Below are positions 24,311-36,560 of a stretch of 64,000 bases of DNA, piece after piece. The position numbers were made by a program, and so were the translations under genes. The notes beneath the pieces were generated by a model, which ran no database searches, was not told the DNA's origin, and saw only the letters and a program-made list of their open reading frames with translations. Source of the DNA: Linanthus parryae (taxonomy: Eukaryota; Streptophyta; Magnoliopsida; Ericales; Polemoniaceae); assembly GCA_023055425.1 (NCBI GenBank), contig JALGPY010000004.1, positions 59,047,718 to 59,111,717 of the forward strand, read 5' to 3'. Numbering within the stretch: position 1 is the first letter of the stretch; every line of letters starts with the position of its first letter.

Positions 24311-25697
24311 TGTTAGTTTTTGTTACGGATTATGTAGTGGAAATAAAAAAATAATATCCGCACAAGACCCACCAAGGATCACAGGAAGAGACATCATAAT
24401 GATACTGAAGGTTCAAGCAACGGTTACCTTTTTTGTCTCCTGTGATAACTTCAAACGCAAAATTGTGTTCACGTCTCTGTAGCTAGTCCACGCATAGGAT
24501 GAAGACCTAGATTCCTCAAAGCCTTTGTGCTAGCAACCGGTAGAGGAAGGAAGAGGAAGAATCACACAATGGAGACCAAAGGGAGGCTCGGCCTCCTTTG
24601 GCCAACGGGTAGGGGGCGGACGACATAAGGAGGTTCGGCCCTCTTGTGTTTGTTCTCTCGTTCTCTCGCTAGAAGTATATTATGAGCATTAGTGTGATAA
24701 ATAAGCTAGGAGAATCCTTTATATATTCCAATAATTCGTTGTTTAGTACATAAAGGCCCTCTCCAAATCCTACTCAAGTTCATATTAGTCCAACTTGCAA
24801 ATTAGTCCTACTAAGTTTGCAAGTAGTTGCGTATTGATCATTCCTTTTAATTAATCATGTAAATTAATTCTCAAGTCTAGTTTAATCCATATGGCGTGTG
24901 ACCCTATAGGTTTCTACTTAGTTGGTAATAACGTTTATTAACATGGAGCGGTGTCTAGCAACACATCCATGCCACCCCAACTAATAGAATTAGTCATTAC
25001 TTTGTCTCTACATTCGGATTGGACACAAGACAAACAAGTCACACTCGTATATCCAATCCATAGTTTCTCGATCCTAGGAATAGTCTAATCCATGCAAATA
25101 ACATCAATATCCTATATTGATTTATCTGAGTCTGGCTAGACATTCTATATGCACCATCCCTCGAGTGTCCATGGATATTTCTCTCGTTATGTGGGAGGGA
25201 AAAATTCTATCTACGTCACTACCATCTCTATGTTTGCTTCCTTATCATGTTTAACTAATGTTTAACTAATGCCTTTATTATTACCTAGTTATGGTGTAGC
25301 GTTTGACGATGTCAAAACATAATATTCCACAAATAGAGGATCTAGTGACTTCAAGTCTAAGGATGACAATATCGCTGTCACTACGAGAAGCACTTTTGAA
25401 TTTACATAACTTGTATGTGGACTTCTCGTTGTTGGTCAATCTAGTATGCTATTTCTCCTAATGCATACCCATGTGTTGGATCGTGATATCTCCATATCAG
25501 TCCAACCCTGTACTATTCTATAATTGATCGTCCTATTAATCAGTAGAATTGACTAGGGATATTTATGATAAACAAATACATTTGTAACCTAAGGACTTCG
25601 TTATATCAAAAATCTCCAAAAATAGTCCAATGAATATTTCTAGCCAAAAGTAAAGTTCATACTAAATAAGATTGCCTCTAGGATATCTAATACAACA
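24311..25697 (-). repeat. 3' LTR of copia C
   Basis: On the minus strand it starts TGTTGTATTAGATATCCTAG at 25697 and ends at 24311, about 1,387 bp. A purine tract AAGTGGAAGGC precedes it. It breaks into RT of element J after cggac (24306-24310). The partner LTR and the second cggac are not found before 40078. A TATA-like tttatata sits at 24718-24725. Confidence 0.85.
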
Positions 25698-25813
25698 GCC
25701 TTCCACTTGCACTAGAGCCAATCTGGTGCATCTTGTATGCCAATAGACCTAGCGTACCCTTCATGCTTACGCTGAACAAGCGGCTTTGTAAGTGGATCTG
25801 ACAGATTCTCATC
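25698..25813 (-). pseudogene. Last codons of copia C pol plus polypurine tract
   Basis: The minus strand encodes ENLSDPLTKPLVQRKHEG and a short tail, then the purine tract. The sequence continues directly at 36556 once element D is taken out, and the joined DNA parallels copia B around 19040. Bases tcatc (25809-25813) are the left copy of the duplication made by element D. Confidence 0.85.
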
Positions 25814-27336
25814 TGAAAGTTTGTAATGTAAGTAGAATAACATTATCTAATACTCAAGAAGGGGTGGGGGGGGGGTTGAATAGAGTATGGAAACTTTTTC
25901 TCAAAACCATACTTTTAAAAATTTAAGCAATTGTGCAGTTAATATCTCAAAGCTTTGGAAATGATTTGAGAAGCTAGAGATATAACAGACACTCACTGAA
26001 GCTTCAAAGCTTTGAGATTGGAATTCCTCCAAATATTTGGAGCTGCCTGTTCTTAACTTGAATTAAAAGAAACAAATTAAGTAACAGGAACACAGGGAAG
26101 TTTACAGAGTTCAGTCACAATAAGACCTAGTCTCTGCCTGAGGGATCTAATCCCTCCACCATTTCAACACAAGTTCTTATTAATCACCCAGATTTAGCCC
26201 AATATCTCAAGCCTAAGTGATCTACCTTACACTTATACAGCTTGTGGTTCCCAACCTATCTAGTTACCAGCTACAACATGTTGAAACAATAAGAACCTCT
26301 TGTTGTTCACTTGAACAACTAAACTACAGAGTTTTGTGAGGTTTTAGAAAGATAGAATGAACAATACAATTCAGTACAAGTAGAAGAACTCAGAAAAGAT
26401 AAGATGTTGAAGCTTGGAAGATTTCTTCTGGTCTGATGAAGGATCTTCTCTTGTTGCGTTGTTTATCGCCTTGATTGTTTGAAGAGTTCTGTAACTTGAT
26501 CTCTCTTGTGTGTAACTATCTTCAATTCCCACGTTGATCGGACTCTCTTTGTGTCTCTCACTTTGAAACTCAAACTCTTATCTTATATCAATAGTCTGCA
26601 ACAACTCTGAGATATTTTTGGAACTGAATTCCTATAAATCCTCTCCCCAGATATGCTTCTTTCAAAAACTACAATTGGATAGCTAACTGAGTTTTTTATG
26701 ACCGTTGGAACAGTCAAAAAACCTGCACACACTCAGTAGCAAAGATCAAAGACCATCTAGACAAAATAGCAACAAGATATGATCTGTAACAAACAAACAG
26801 TTCATGAAAACCTTAGGTTAAATTTGCCTTAGGTTAAATTCATTTTTTATATCCAACTTAGTAGATGTAACTCTGAATAAATACAAAAATAATAATAAAG
26901 AGTTAGAATAACTCGATACTTAATTTGAATCCAACTAATCCAACTTGCGTACACATATTAGTTAGGTGAACTTATAATTATATAGTCATCAAAAAAAATC
27001 TCAAAGCTTTGGAGCTTTGACTGCTAGTTCACAAGTGTGAGCCTTGATGCTCAATCCTTCAATCTGTGTTATACAATCCAAAACAAGACTCAATAATATT
27101 TTCAAAATAAATTAGTGGATGATAAGCTCATTCTCCAATCCAATTCAATAAGCCTGGAAACAAAGAAACAAATAAGCACAATATAAACATATGAACACTA
27201 TAGTATCTCAAAGCATTGAAGCTGTGATACTTAGTGTTGTTTCTCAACCTCTAATTCTGGCTTTCATCATTTAGGAACAAAAGCTCTTCCCTACGTTTAT
27301 GAACTCAGTCAATACACAAGATCTTTTGATTTATCA
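25814..27336 (-). repeat. 3' LTR of element D
   Basis: On the minus strand it starts TGATAAATCAAAAG at 27336 and ends ACAAACTTTCA at 25814, about 1,523 bp. It contains a G-run on the plus strand (25861-25875) next to TTGAATAGAGTATG, and several copies of the palindromic box with AAAGCTTTGA core (for example 25950, 26003, 27002). Confidence 0.88.
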
Positions 27337-27347
27337 ATCTCCCCCTT
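27337..27347 (-). other. Polypurine tract of element D
   Basis: The minus strand reads AAGGGGGAGAT directly before the 3' LTR. A second purine box, AAAAAGGGGGAGA, lies upstream at 27513-27525, and a third overlaps the end of pol near 29971-29979. Confidence 0.8.
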
Positions 27348-27689
27348 GATGAAAGACAAAGCAAATATTATTGGTATCCTAGATTTCCTAGATTTCCTGC
27401 AACCCAAAAATAGTTTCATAGAATAAGAACAAAAACCACCATCCTATAGTATCCATCCAATATTATTACACAACCATACAAACTAAAAAACTAGCACATT
27501 AAACAGATAACTTCTCCCCCTTTTTGACTTTTATCAAAAGAGTAGAAGTAATGTAGGATCATGTTCTGAGGGTTTTTATTAAGGAAAACAAAAAACTTCA
27601 GAACATAGAAGAAAAGATAGAATGAGTAGAATGGAAGGACATAATGGGCTTTAAGGCTTTGAAGTTCCTGCTCCAGCACTTTTCTTTGC

Positions 27690-29539
27690 AGACTTCTTCA
27701 CACTCCGAGATTTTCCCTTGGCTTTATCCTAAGCCTTTAATTGCTCTTCCTCAGTTGTTTCAGCATCTGACTCTTCTTCAGCTTCAACTTGTCTTCCATC
27801 CGCTCAGCCTTTCAACAACCTCTTCACCATGTACTTCCTCATTCTCAGTTTGAATATCAGCAAGCACTTCATCAATAACTTCATCAACCTTAGGGGCTTC
27901 CTTTTCAGCAGTTTCCTCAAGTGTCTCCTCACCACCAGCTTCCTCATCATATTGATCAAACAAATATTTAGAAGCAAGAACAATTGGGACTTTGTTTTTC
28001 TTCTTCTATATTTTCAAAGCATCCCCAATTATCTCATCTCAATCAATACTGGTGTTTCTGCTCTTTGAAGATGGTATCTTTTTTAAGTTCAAGCCCTTGA
28101 TGATTACATTCAGCTTACCATCAATAAAACCCTTGAACTTCACAAAGTCAGTTGACATATAATATAGTCCTTGTCTAAGATCTTCAATTCCATACTCTAA
28201 GACTTCAAACTTGGCAAGAATCTGTGAGAATTCTAAGCTACCAGGTACCTTAGGTGTTGTAGATGCTCTGGGCTTGATGAATTCTTTCTCCTTTAACTCT
28301 TTAGCAGTCAACTCAGGAAAAAACTTCCATTTTCCTTTAGCAGTCTTAACTATCCCAATCCTTTGAAATGATGCCTCATCCACCAACCCAAAACAAGTAG
28401 TGATTTTATCCTCATACTCCAAAGGTTCTCCAAAATGCTTGAAAAACGAAGGCAACACTTTGGCATAGGGAAGAGAATGATTCTAAGTCCTAGTACCACA
28501 GTAAACCAAATGTTCGATAACAAAAGTAGGCAAATAAACCTCATATCCTTGACTATCAAATACCTAAGTATTAAAACCCTGTTTGGCACCAATTATTTGG
28601 AATGTTCCATGGTAACTACACGTCTCTTGATTATGGAGAACAAGATTTTGGTTTCACAATTAAAAATAGAATGTGTTAACTGTTTGGACCAATAAGGGGT
28701 TCCTACCAAGAAAAACATAGACTTGGTTAACTCCAAACATTCTCTCCTATCAGTATGCTCACTTGCCTTGTATTTCCTAGGCACTCCCTCGACTTTGGAA
28801 AAAACCCTATGGTCTAGCTTCATGTCAATTCCAGCAACCTTAGAGGTTAGGACAAAGTTGTCACTATCATCCTATTCTTGAACCGAATTCAAGTAGAAAA
28901 GCCTAGTTAACCTAGGATATGCCTCAGAAGATGGATTCAACAACTTCCCAACAGAAGACTCTTTTAATTTCCTAATGTAGTCTATATCCAATTGCTCCAA
29001 TAAAACAGTACTTATAAGACAACAGTAGGCAACTTTCGATGATGCATACCCATCCACCGATACAACCTTAGCTTCAGATCAATAAACCAAAACTCATGTA
29101 AAATATGCTTACGAAAACCATAAGCTTACTTCGTTTTTATTGCAATGTGCTTAACTCTCTTATGTGTTGGTGGATCATCTTTCTTATCCTATGACTTCTT
29201 CTTTTTTGGTGATGAAGCACTTTTCTTCTTATCCACCTTCTACTTTGTACTAACCTCCTTCTTCTTCTTCTTTCCTGACTGATCTCCTTTATTCTTACTC
29301 TCCTGTTCGTTAAGTTTCACGACTTCCTTTGTTGCAGACTCAGATTCAGACCAACCTTCTGGCTCTTATTGAACTTCCTTCCCCTTCCTGATCTTCTTTG
29401 AAGGTGAATAAGCCTCATTAACTCTTGTTGTCTCCTATGAATATGATACATGAATGGTGATCTTCCTATTTGCCTTTCTCTTAGTCCTCTTCCGAGAACT
29501 CTGACCTTGCTGCTTGATCCTCTCTGATTTTCGCTCTGT
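27690..29539 (-). pseudogene. Third frame after pol in element D, broken
   Basis: It encodes a basic N-terminus (ERIKQQGQ, KRTKRKANRK), then a Lys/Ser-rich stretch. Next come a globular part with VSVDGYASSKVAYC, SEAYPRLTRLFYLNSVQ and KLDHRVFSKVEGVPRKY, and a C-terminal helical part (28458-28039) with KTAKGKWKF and LTAKELKEKEF. It matches the frame at 53280-55155 in element F piece by piece. The position between pol and 3' LTR is where Sireviruses may carry an env-like frame. The globular part resembles plant transposon-associated proteins, but I cannot assign a function. The expected start codon is changed (ACA where F has ATG, at 29537-29539), and there are several stops. Confidence 0.6.
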
Positions 29540-29976
29540 TGGGTTTAGGGTTTCAGAGAATTGAGAATGAAATTGAGAGAAAGATAGAGACGTAGAGAAA
29601 GAGGTGAAGAATGAGAGAAATAAGCCCTGAAGTTGGCTTAAGTAGGTAGAAGAGTTTGGTTGAAAGTAAGATTGCATGCAAATAAGATTTTAAAATATTT
29701 CAAAAAGATACTGTAGGATATTTTGTCAAAAAGTCTGAACGTGTGAAATATTATGTAATTATCTAAAAGATACTAAAAAATATTCCATGATTCAATTAAT
29801 AAATAAAATACACAGCATATCAATCAAAGCTAGTGAAACAGTGGTTCAAGGATTTGAGAAATTTGAAGGATGCAAGAAAATGTCAAATCTTTGAAGCATA
29901 CTTTCAAGGCTATGAAATTATGATCTCAAGGCTTTGAGATTTTCACACATAATACAAATAAGAACTAATACTCCCC

Positions 29977-31720
29977 CTAAACCAATGCATCCTTGTTTAA
30001 CATAACCAATTCAAGCCTTAGGGATGAAAACCTCTCATCTATCCAATGTTTAGGGAAAATATCAGCCATCTGCATAGAAGTTGAAATAAAAGTTAAAGAT
30101 ACATCACCTTTCTATGTATGATCTCTAATGAAATTATGTCTCACATCTATGTGCTTAGTTATGGAATGATGCACAAGATTCTTTCATATTGAAATGGCAC
30201 TAGTATTTTCACAGTTTATAGGCACATTTCTGATTTCATATCCGAGAACCCTTAGCTGTTGAGCAATCCGCAACACTTAAGAAAAACAAGCACCAGCTGC
30301 ATTGTACTAAATTTATGTTGTTGATAAGGCTACAGAGTTCTACTTCTTTGAACTCCAACTGATCAATGAAGAACGGAAGTAATTGACAACATCCATAAGT
30401 ACGCTTTCTATCTACTTTGTAACATGGAAAGTCTGCATTTGAATAGCCACTCAACATAAAATTAGTTCTTCTTAAATCCCCAAGTTTTTTGTTCCATTCA
30501 AATTATCTGAAAATCATTTTAACAACAATTAAATGACTCTTCTTAGGGTCTGCTTGAAATCGTGCACACATAAAGACACTAAACATAATATCAGGGCTAC
30601 TAGCAGTTAAATATAAAAATGAACCAATCATACCTCTGTGTTCCTTTTGATTTACACTCTTACCATTTGTATCCTTGTCCAAGGACTGAAACATGTTATA
30701 CTTGTTTTATAAGTCCTTGTTATATTTCCCTTGATGCACAAATATTTTTTTCTTCATTTGATGAACATTAAGTCCCATAAAGAAACTGAGTTCACCCATT
30801 AAGCTCATTTCAAATTCCCTACACATTAGACTTGAAAACTCTTTTGAAAGAGCATCATTAGTAGCACCAAAGAGTATATTATCAACATAAATATGTAATA
30901 CTAACGAATCCGCTTTCATTATTCTTGATAAAAAGATTTTTGTCAACCGACCCTCTTGAAACCATTGTCAAGTAAAAACTTGGAAATTATGTCATACCAA
31001 GCCCTTGGAGCTTGCTTAAACCCATAAAGAGCTTTGTCTAATTTGTATACATAATAAGGGAAATTTTAATCTTCAAAACCATGTGGTTGAGCAACAAATA
31101 CTTATTCTTGTAAATAACCATTTAAGAAAGCACATTTAACATCGATTTGAAATAGCTTTATATGTTTATTGGATGCAGATGAAAGAAGTATTCTGATAGC
31201 TTCTAACCTGGCAACAGGAGAAATGTCTCCTCATAAACAATTCCTTCCACTTGATTATACCTTGTGCTCAAAGTATGGCTTTGTTTCTCAAAACCTTACC
31301 ATTTTCATCAAGTTTGTTCCTGAATACTCATCTGGTTCCAATAACAGACTGAGTTTTTGGTCTTGGAATGAAGTTCCAAACCTTATTTCATTCAAACTCG
31401 TTCAGCTCATTTCACGTTGCAATGATCCAATTTGCATCTTTTAGTTCATCCTTTGCATTTTTAGGATCAATAAGTGATACAAAGGCACTAAATACACACA
31501 TATTCCTTAGCTGTCCTCTTTTATGTGTTCCAGTGGTTGGATATGAGATAAAGTTGTGTGCAGAATGATCTGATAGATATTTGAACTTCTTCCTTGGTGT
31601 CCAGGTATATGGTCCTTCAAGGCTTTGAGATCTTGATATAGTAGTTGGAGCATCATATGTTATGTCAATCTCTGTCTCAAGGCTCTCAGATTTTGGCTCA
31701 GCGGGGGGTTCAAGTCCTTG
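29977..31720 (-). pseudogene. RT and RNase H of element D, broken
   Basis: In element order the piece starts with a linker carrying SQSLEG, then RT (QVEGIVYEETF near 31225; IYVDNILFGATND near 30880; MGELSFFMGLNVHQMKKK near 30760). RNase H follows (MIGSFLYLTASSPDIMFSV near 30600) with degraded later motifs, and pol ends with LNKDALV and a TAG at 29977-29979. The RT active site reads YVDN, not YVDD. Several stops and shifts are present. It is clearly homologous to the RT of elements E and F. Confidence 0.82.
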
Positions 31721-33200
31721 AGATTCTTTTCACTGTTTCTTCAACTTAGTTTTGCTTCTTTTCTCTATTTCATAATCATCATCTGCCTCATACTTATTTA
31801 AGTTTATATCTGAAAAACTTTCACTCAAAGAATCATCAGTACTTTCATCAAAAATCACATGAATGCTCTCGTCTACAATCTTAGTTATCTTATTGAAAAA
31901 TCTATATGCTTTCGTAGTTTGTGAGTAACCAAGAAATACACCTTCATCACTTCTAGCATCAAACTTGCCAAGATTATGTTTGCCATTATAATGCACAAAA
32001 TAAGTACAGCCAAAAGGCTTGAAGTAAGAAACACTTCGCTTTCTACCTTTGAAAAGTTTTTAAGGATTTTTATTCAAAATAGGCATGATCAAACACCTAT
32101 TGAGCACATAATTGGCAGTGTTAATAGCTTCTACCCACAAATGCTTTTGCAAATTACTTTCAAGTGTCCTATTCTTCCTATCAACAACTCCATTCTGCTG
32201 AGAAGTTCTAGGTGCAGAAAAGTTGTGTGAGATGCCATGCTTTGCACAAAATAAATAAAAATCAAGCGGATCGAGTTCTGTACCATGATCACTTCTAATT
32301 GATTCAACAGGTAAGTTTTTCAAAGTTTGAAGCTCCTGACAAAGCTTTGAGAATTAAGATAATGCTTCAGACTTGTCTCTAATGAACATAACCCATGTAA
32401 ATCTAGAGTTATAATCTATGACCACAAGCAAATATATCTTACCTTGGGGTGTCTGAACCCTCATAGGACCACACAAGTCCATATGCATCAATTCTAAGGG
32501 TCAGGAGGTACTTGTAAAGTTCTCTGGCTTGAATGAACTCTTGGCCTGTTTACCTTGGGTACTTGTTTTGCAAATCTCATTATCTTTGAATCTCAGGTTT
32601 GGTAATCCCCTTACCAAGTCTTTTGAGATGAGCTTGTTCATAGTATGCATGCTTATATGCCCAAGCTTTCTATGCCAAAGCTTTCAGTCTTCCTTCAAAT
32701 ATTTGAGACACTTTAGACTTTCACCTGCAAGTTTGTTAGTACTAAAACATAAACATTATGTGACCTAGGAGCAGTGGGTATTAAATTGCCAGATTTCTCA
32801 TCTTGCATCACAAATTTCTCCTTGTTAAAAACAACTTTATTACCTCTATCACATAACTAAGATTTACTAAGCAAATTATTCTTTAAACCTTCAACCAAAT
32901 AGACATCTGAAATTGAACTTGCAGAATCATTACCAATATTACCTATACCAATGATGTTGAAACTAGCTTTGTCACCAAGTGTGATTGTTCCTCCTGATTG
33001 TTCTTTAAGCTCAGTGAATAAGGATTTCTTTCAGCTTATGTGCCTGGAACAACCGCTCTCCAAAAACCGCTTTTGATCCTTCAAATCTTTGGTGACATCT
33101 TGCAAAATTCAATCAATATCTTAACAGGGTATTAGACCAAGTGTAGAATTTGGATTCATACCCAGAATCAACCATGTTAGGTGGTCTGATTCCTTTTGGA
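31721..33200 (-). pseudogene. Protease and integrase of element D, broken
   Basis: The protease block reads FLESGCSRHIS near 33050-33085. The usual catalytic Asp of W-x-DSGC is Glu here. Integrase follows: part of the zinc region (near 32640), then LVVIDYNSRFTWVMF (near 32420) and RSDHGTELDPLDFYLFCAKHG (near 32280). It continues with SQQNGVVDRKNRTLES (near 32180), where the catalytic Glu of the ER pair reads Asp, and WVEAINTANYVLNRCLI. After it come the C-terminal domain (FDARSDEGVFLGYSQT, 31996-31730) and an acidic linker. Stops are scattered through it. Confidence 0.8.
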
Positions 33201-34993
33201 AAGCAAATCTATCTCAGTTGTCCCTTAAGCTGATAAGGATAGGTATTCCTCAAAATGTGAGGTTTTGTCCTTCTAAAGGGGCAAGTTAACTTCACATGTC
33301 CAATTCTACGACAGTAGTGACACTTTGCAGAATGTCTGCTTCCTGATTTTACCAATGTGGTTTTGTTTCTTTTGGAAAATTTGGATTATAACCAATTCCA
33401 CTTTTGTAAACATAATGCATACTTTCTCCAAGCACGAGATTTAATTTGTCTTCTGAGCCATAAAAGGTTGATAAAATTTTCTTAGATTCTTGAAACATCT
33501 CAGTCAATGATGTTTTCTTTTGTTCTAAATCATCTGAATTACTCTTTAGATCAACATACTTATCAGTTAAAAGAGAGTTCTGATCAACAACTTCTTTGAC
33601 TTGTGTCTTCAAAGCTTTGAATCTGCTGTCCAAGGCTTTGAAGTAACTATCAATTGTCAACTTAGTTGCTTCAACACACTTGTTTTGAAAAAATAAATCT
33701 AAGTTCTCCTTTGCTTGCTCATGAACCTTCACTTTCAAAGAATCAATGTCATTTCTGTAACTTTCCTCTTTTAAAAGCATACATTTGAGAATTTCAGGGA
33801 AAACATCTGAAGGAATAAATAAGATATTCTTTACCATACCCTCAATTTGTTTTCCTGAGCCTTTTTCTTCATTATGCTCAGCCATTAAGCAAAGATTTTC
33901 CTGTTCTTCATCAGATTCTGAGTCTGTTGAAGAATCTAAATCACTCCATGAAGCAGCCACTACTTTCTTCCTTATGTTGTCATTTTCCTTTTATGAAAAA
34001 TGAATGATTTTCTTCTTTTTAGGGCAATCTCTCACCAATTGATCTGCATCTCCACATTCATTGAAATTCATAACTTTAGGTTTATATGAATGTGAAAAAG
34101 ATCTACCTTTCTGATCCTTACTACTTGAGGATCTGAATTTTTCTTTGTTGAACTCCTTGTTTCCAAAGCTCTTTTTCTCCTTCCTGATTCTGGCCAAGGC
34201 TTCGGAGATCAAGGCTAAAGCTTCATCATCATCATCCTCATCCTCCTCTTCAAGGCTTTGTGATATCTAATTATCTTTTACCTTGAGTCCAAGGTTCATG
34301 ATGTTGTCACTCATGTCACCATCCACTTCCTTCATTGAAATATCATGAGTGAGCAGTTTGCCTTGCAGATCATCTAGCTCCAAGATACTCAAGTACTGAG
34401 CTTCCTCAATTGCAGTTGTCTTAGTCTCCCACTTGGGTTTTGGTAAACTTCTAAGTATCATTTTACTTTTATCTTCATTTGAGAAAGCTTTTCCCAAAGA
34501 TTCCAAATTTTTTCACAATGTCAGTAAACCTCTTGAACATGTCCTTGATGGATTCATCATAATTCATCTTAAACAGTTCATACTGTCTCCGAAGGATATT
34601 TATTTTAGTCTGCTTGACTTTTCTAGTTCCTTCATAGGTGACAGTCAGCTTATCCTAGATGTCTTTTGCACTCTTGCAGTTGCATATTATGTTGAACTCA
34701 TCTGCACCAAGAGCACAATATATTAAGTTCAAACCTTTGTAATTCTTTGATACCTTTTCTAGTTCAGTAACTGAGAGATATTCTTCAGGTTTTATAGTCC
34801 TTATTCCATCAGAGGTGGCATAGAATAAGTTGGGACCATTAACTACAATAGACCATAGTTCCATGTCCTGGCCTATGACGAAAATTTTCATCAATGCCTT
34901 CCTATGCAAAAAGTTATCACCACACAATAGTGGAGGTCTATTGGCTGCTCTTCCCTGTGAGAATCCTCCATCACCTACATTACTCATTGTCAC
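33201..34993 (-). pseudogene. gag of element D with two zinc knuckles, broken
   Basis: It starts MTMSNVGDGGFSQG at 34993 and holds a UBN2-type copia gag domain (KALMKIFVIGQDMELW, then FKRFTDIV and IEEAQYLSILELDDLQGKLL). A first zinc knuckle is degraded (NECGDADQLVRDC lacks the first Cys and the His). An acidic SWSDLDSSTDSESDEEQE stretch follows, then a coiled coil (33900-33420) and a second, complete knuckle (CHYCRRIGHVKLTC near 33325). The coiled-coil coding part contains two palindromic boxes (33600-33650, FKALDSRFKALKT). Stops and shifts separate the parts at about 34650, 34510 and 34230. Confidence 0.8.
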
Positions 34994-35024
34994 AAGATTG
35001 TTACATCATTATGCAGTGACGCAA

Positions 35025-35036
35025 GCTCTGATACCA
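35025..35036 (-). other. Primer binding site of element D
   Basis: The minus strand reads TGGTATCAGAGC two bases after the 5' LTR end. Confidence 0.88.
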
Positions 35037-35038
35037 AT

Positions 35039-36555
35039 CGTAAGTTTGTAATGTAGGTAGAATAACATTATCTAATACTCTGCAAGGGGGCGGGGGGTTG
35101 AATAGAGTATGATTTTTTTTTTCTCAAAACCATCCTTTTGAAACATTAAGAAATTGAGCAGTTAATATCTCAAAGATTTGGAAATGATTTGAGAAGCTAG
35201 ATATATAACAAACACTCACAAAAGCTTCAAAGCTTTGAGATTGGAATTCCTCCAAATCATTGGAGCTGCCTGTTCTTAACTGGAATTAAAAGCAACAAAA
35301 TAAATAACAGAAAAACAGGGAACTTTACAGGGTTCAGTCACAATAAGACCTAGTCTTTGCCAGAGGGATCTAATCCCTCCAAAGTTTCAACACAACTTCT
35401 TGTTAATCACCAAGATTTAGCCCAAGATCTCAAGCCTAAGTGAGCTACCTTACACTTATACAGCTTGTGGTCCCAACCTATCTAGTTACCAGCTACAACA
35501 TGTTGAAACAATAAGAACCTCTTCTTGTTCACTTGAACAACTAAACTACTAAGTTTTTTGAGGTTTTAGCAACATAGAATGATTAATACAAGTCAGTACA
35601 AGTAGAAGAACTCAGAAAAGATAAGATGATGAAGCTTGGAAGATTTCTACATATCTGATGAATGATCTTCTCATGTTGCGGTTTTTATCGTCTTGATTGT
35701 TTGAAGAGTTCTGTAGCTTGATCTCTCTTGTGTGTAACTATCTTAAATTCCCACGTTGATCGGACTCTCTTTGTGTCTCTCACTTTGAAACTCAAACTCT
35801 TATCTTATATCAACAGTCTGCAACAACTCTGAGATATTTTTGGAACTGAATTCCTATGAATCCTTTCCCCAGATATGCTTCTTTCAAAAACTACAATTGG
35901 ATAGCTAACTGAGTTTTTTATGAACTTTGGAACGTTCAAGAAACCTGCACACACTCAGTAGCAAAGATCAAACAACATCTAGACAAAATATCAACAAGAT
36001 ATGATCAGTAACAAACAAACTGTTCATGAAAAACTGAGCTAATTTGCCTTAGGTTAAATTCATTTTCTATATCCAACTTAGTAGATGTAACTGTGAATCA
36101 ATACAAAACAAGTAATAAAGAGTTAGAATAACTCGATGCTTAGTTTTGAATCCAACTAATCCAATTTTCATACACAGATTAGTTAGGTGAACTTAGAATT
36201 ATATAGTCATCAGAAAAAATCTCAAAGCTTTGGAGCTTTGACTGCTAGTTCACAAGTGTGAGCCTTGATGCTCAATCCTGCAATCTGTGTTATACAATCC
36301 AAAACAAGACTCAATAATATTTTCAGAATAAATTAGTAGATGATAAACTCATTCTCCAATCCAATTAAATTAGCCTGCAAACACATAAACAAATAAGCAC
36401 AATATAAACATATGAACACTACAGTATCTCAAAGCTTTGAAGCTTTGATAATTAGTGTTGTTTCTCAACCTCTAGTTTTGGATTTCATCATCAAGAAAAA
36501 AAGCTCCCCCAAAGTTTATGAACTCACTCAATACACACGAGCTTTGTTTCTATCA
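35039..36555 (-). repeat. 5' LTR of element D
   Basis: On the minus strand it starts TGATAGAAACAAAGC at 36555 and ends ACAAACTTACG at 35039, about 1,517 bp. It is close to the 3' LTR, with small indels and substitutions; the last bases have drifted. It contains the G-run at 35086-35098 (plus strand) and several AAAGCTTTGA boxes. Confidence 0.88.
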
Positions 36556-36560
36556 TCATC
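36556..36560. repeat. Target site duplication tcatc of element D, right copy
   Basis: Matches 25809-25813. Removing D plus one copy restores the copia C sequence GATTCCTGCAGATGAGAATC on the minus strand. Confidence 0.9.

Larger units (their letters stand above)
25814..36555 (-). mobile_element. Complete Sirevirus-like copia element D
   Basis: This 10.7-kb element lies on the minus strand, with LTRs at 35039-36555 (5') and 25814-27336 (3') and the duplication tcatc at 25809-25813 and 36556-36560. In element order it has a primer site for initiator tRNA-Met, gag with two zinc knuckles and a coiled coil, protease, integrase, RT/RNase H, a third frame after pol and several GGGGGAG purine boxes. 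The Sirevirus-like assignment is an inference from the extra frame after pol and the multiple purine tracts. The coding regions contain stops, shifts and lost catalytic residues. It is nested in copia C. Confidence 0.88.
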
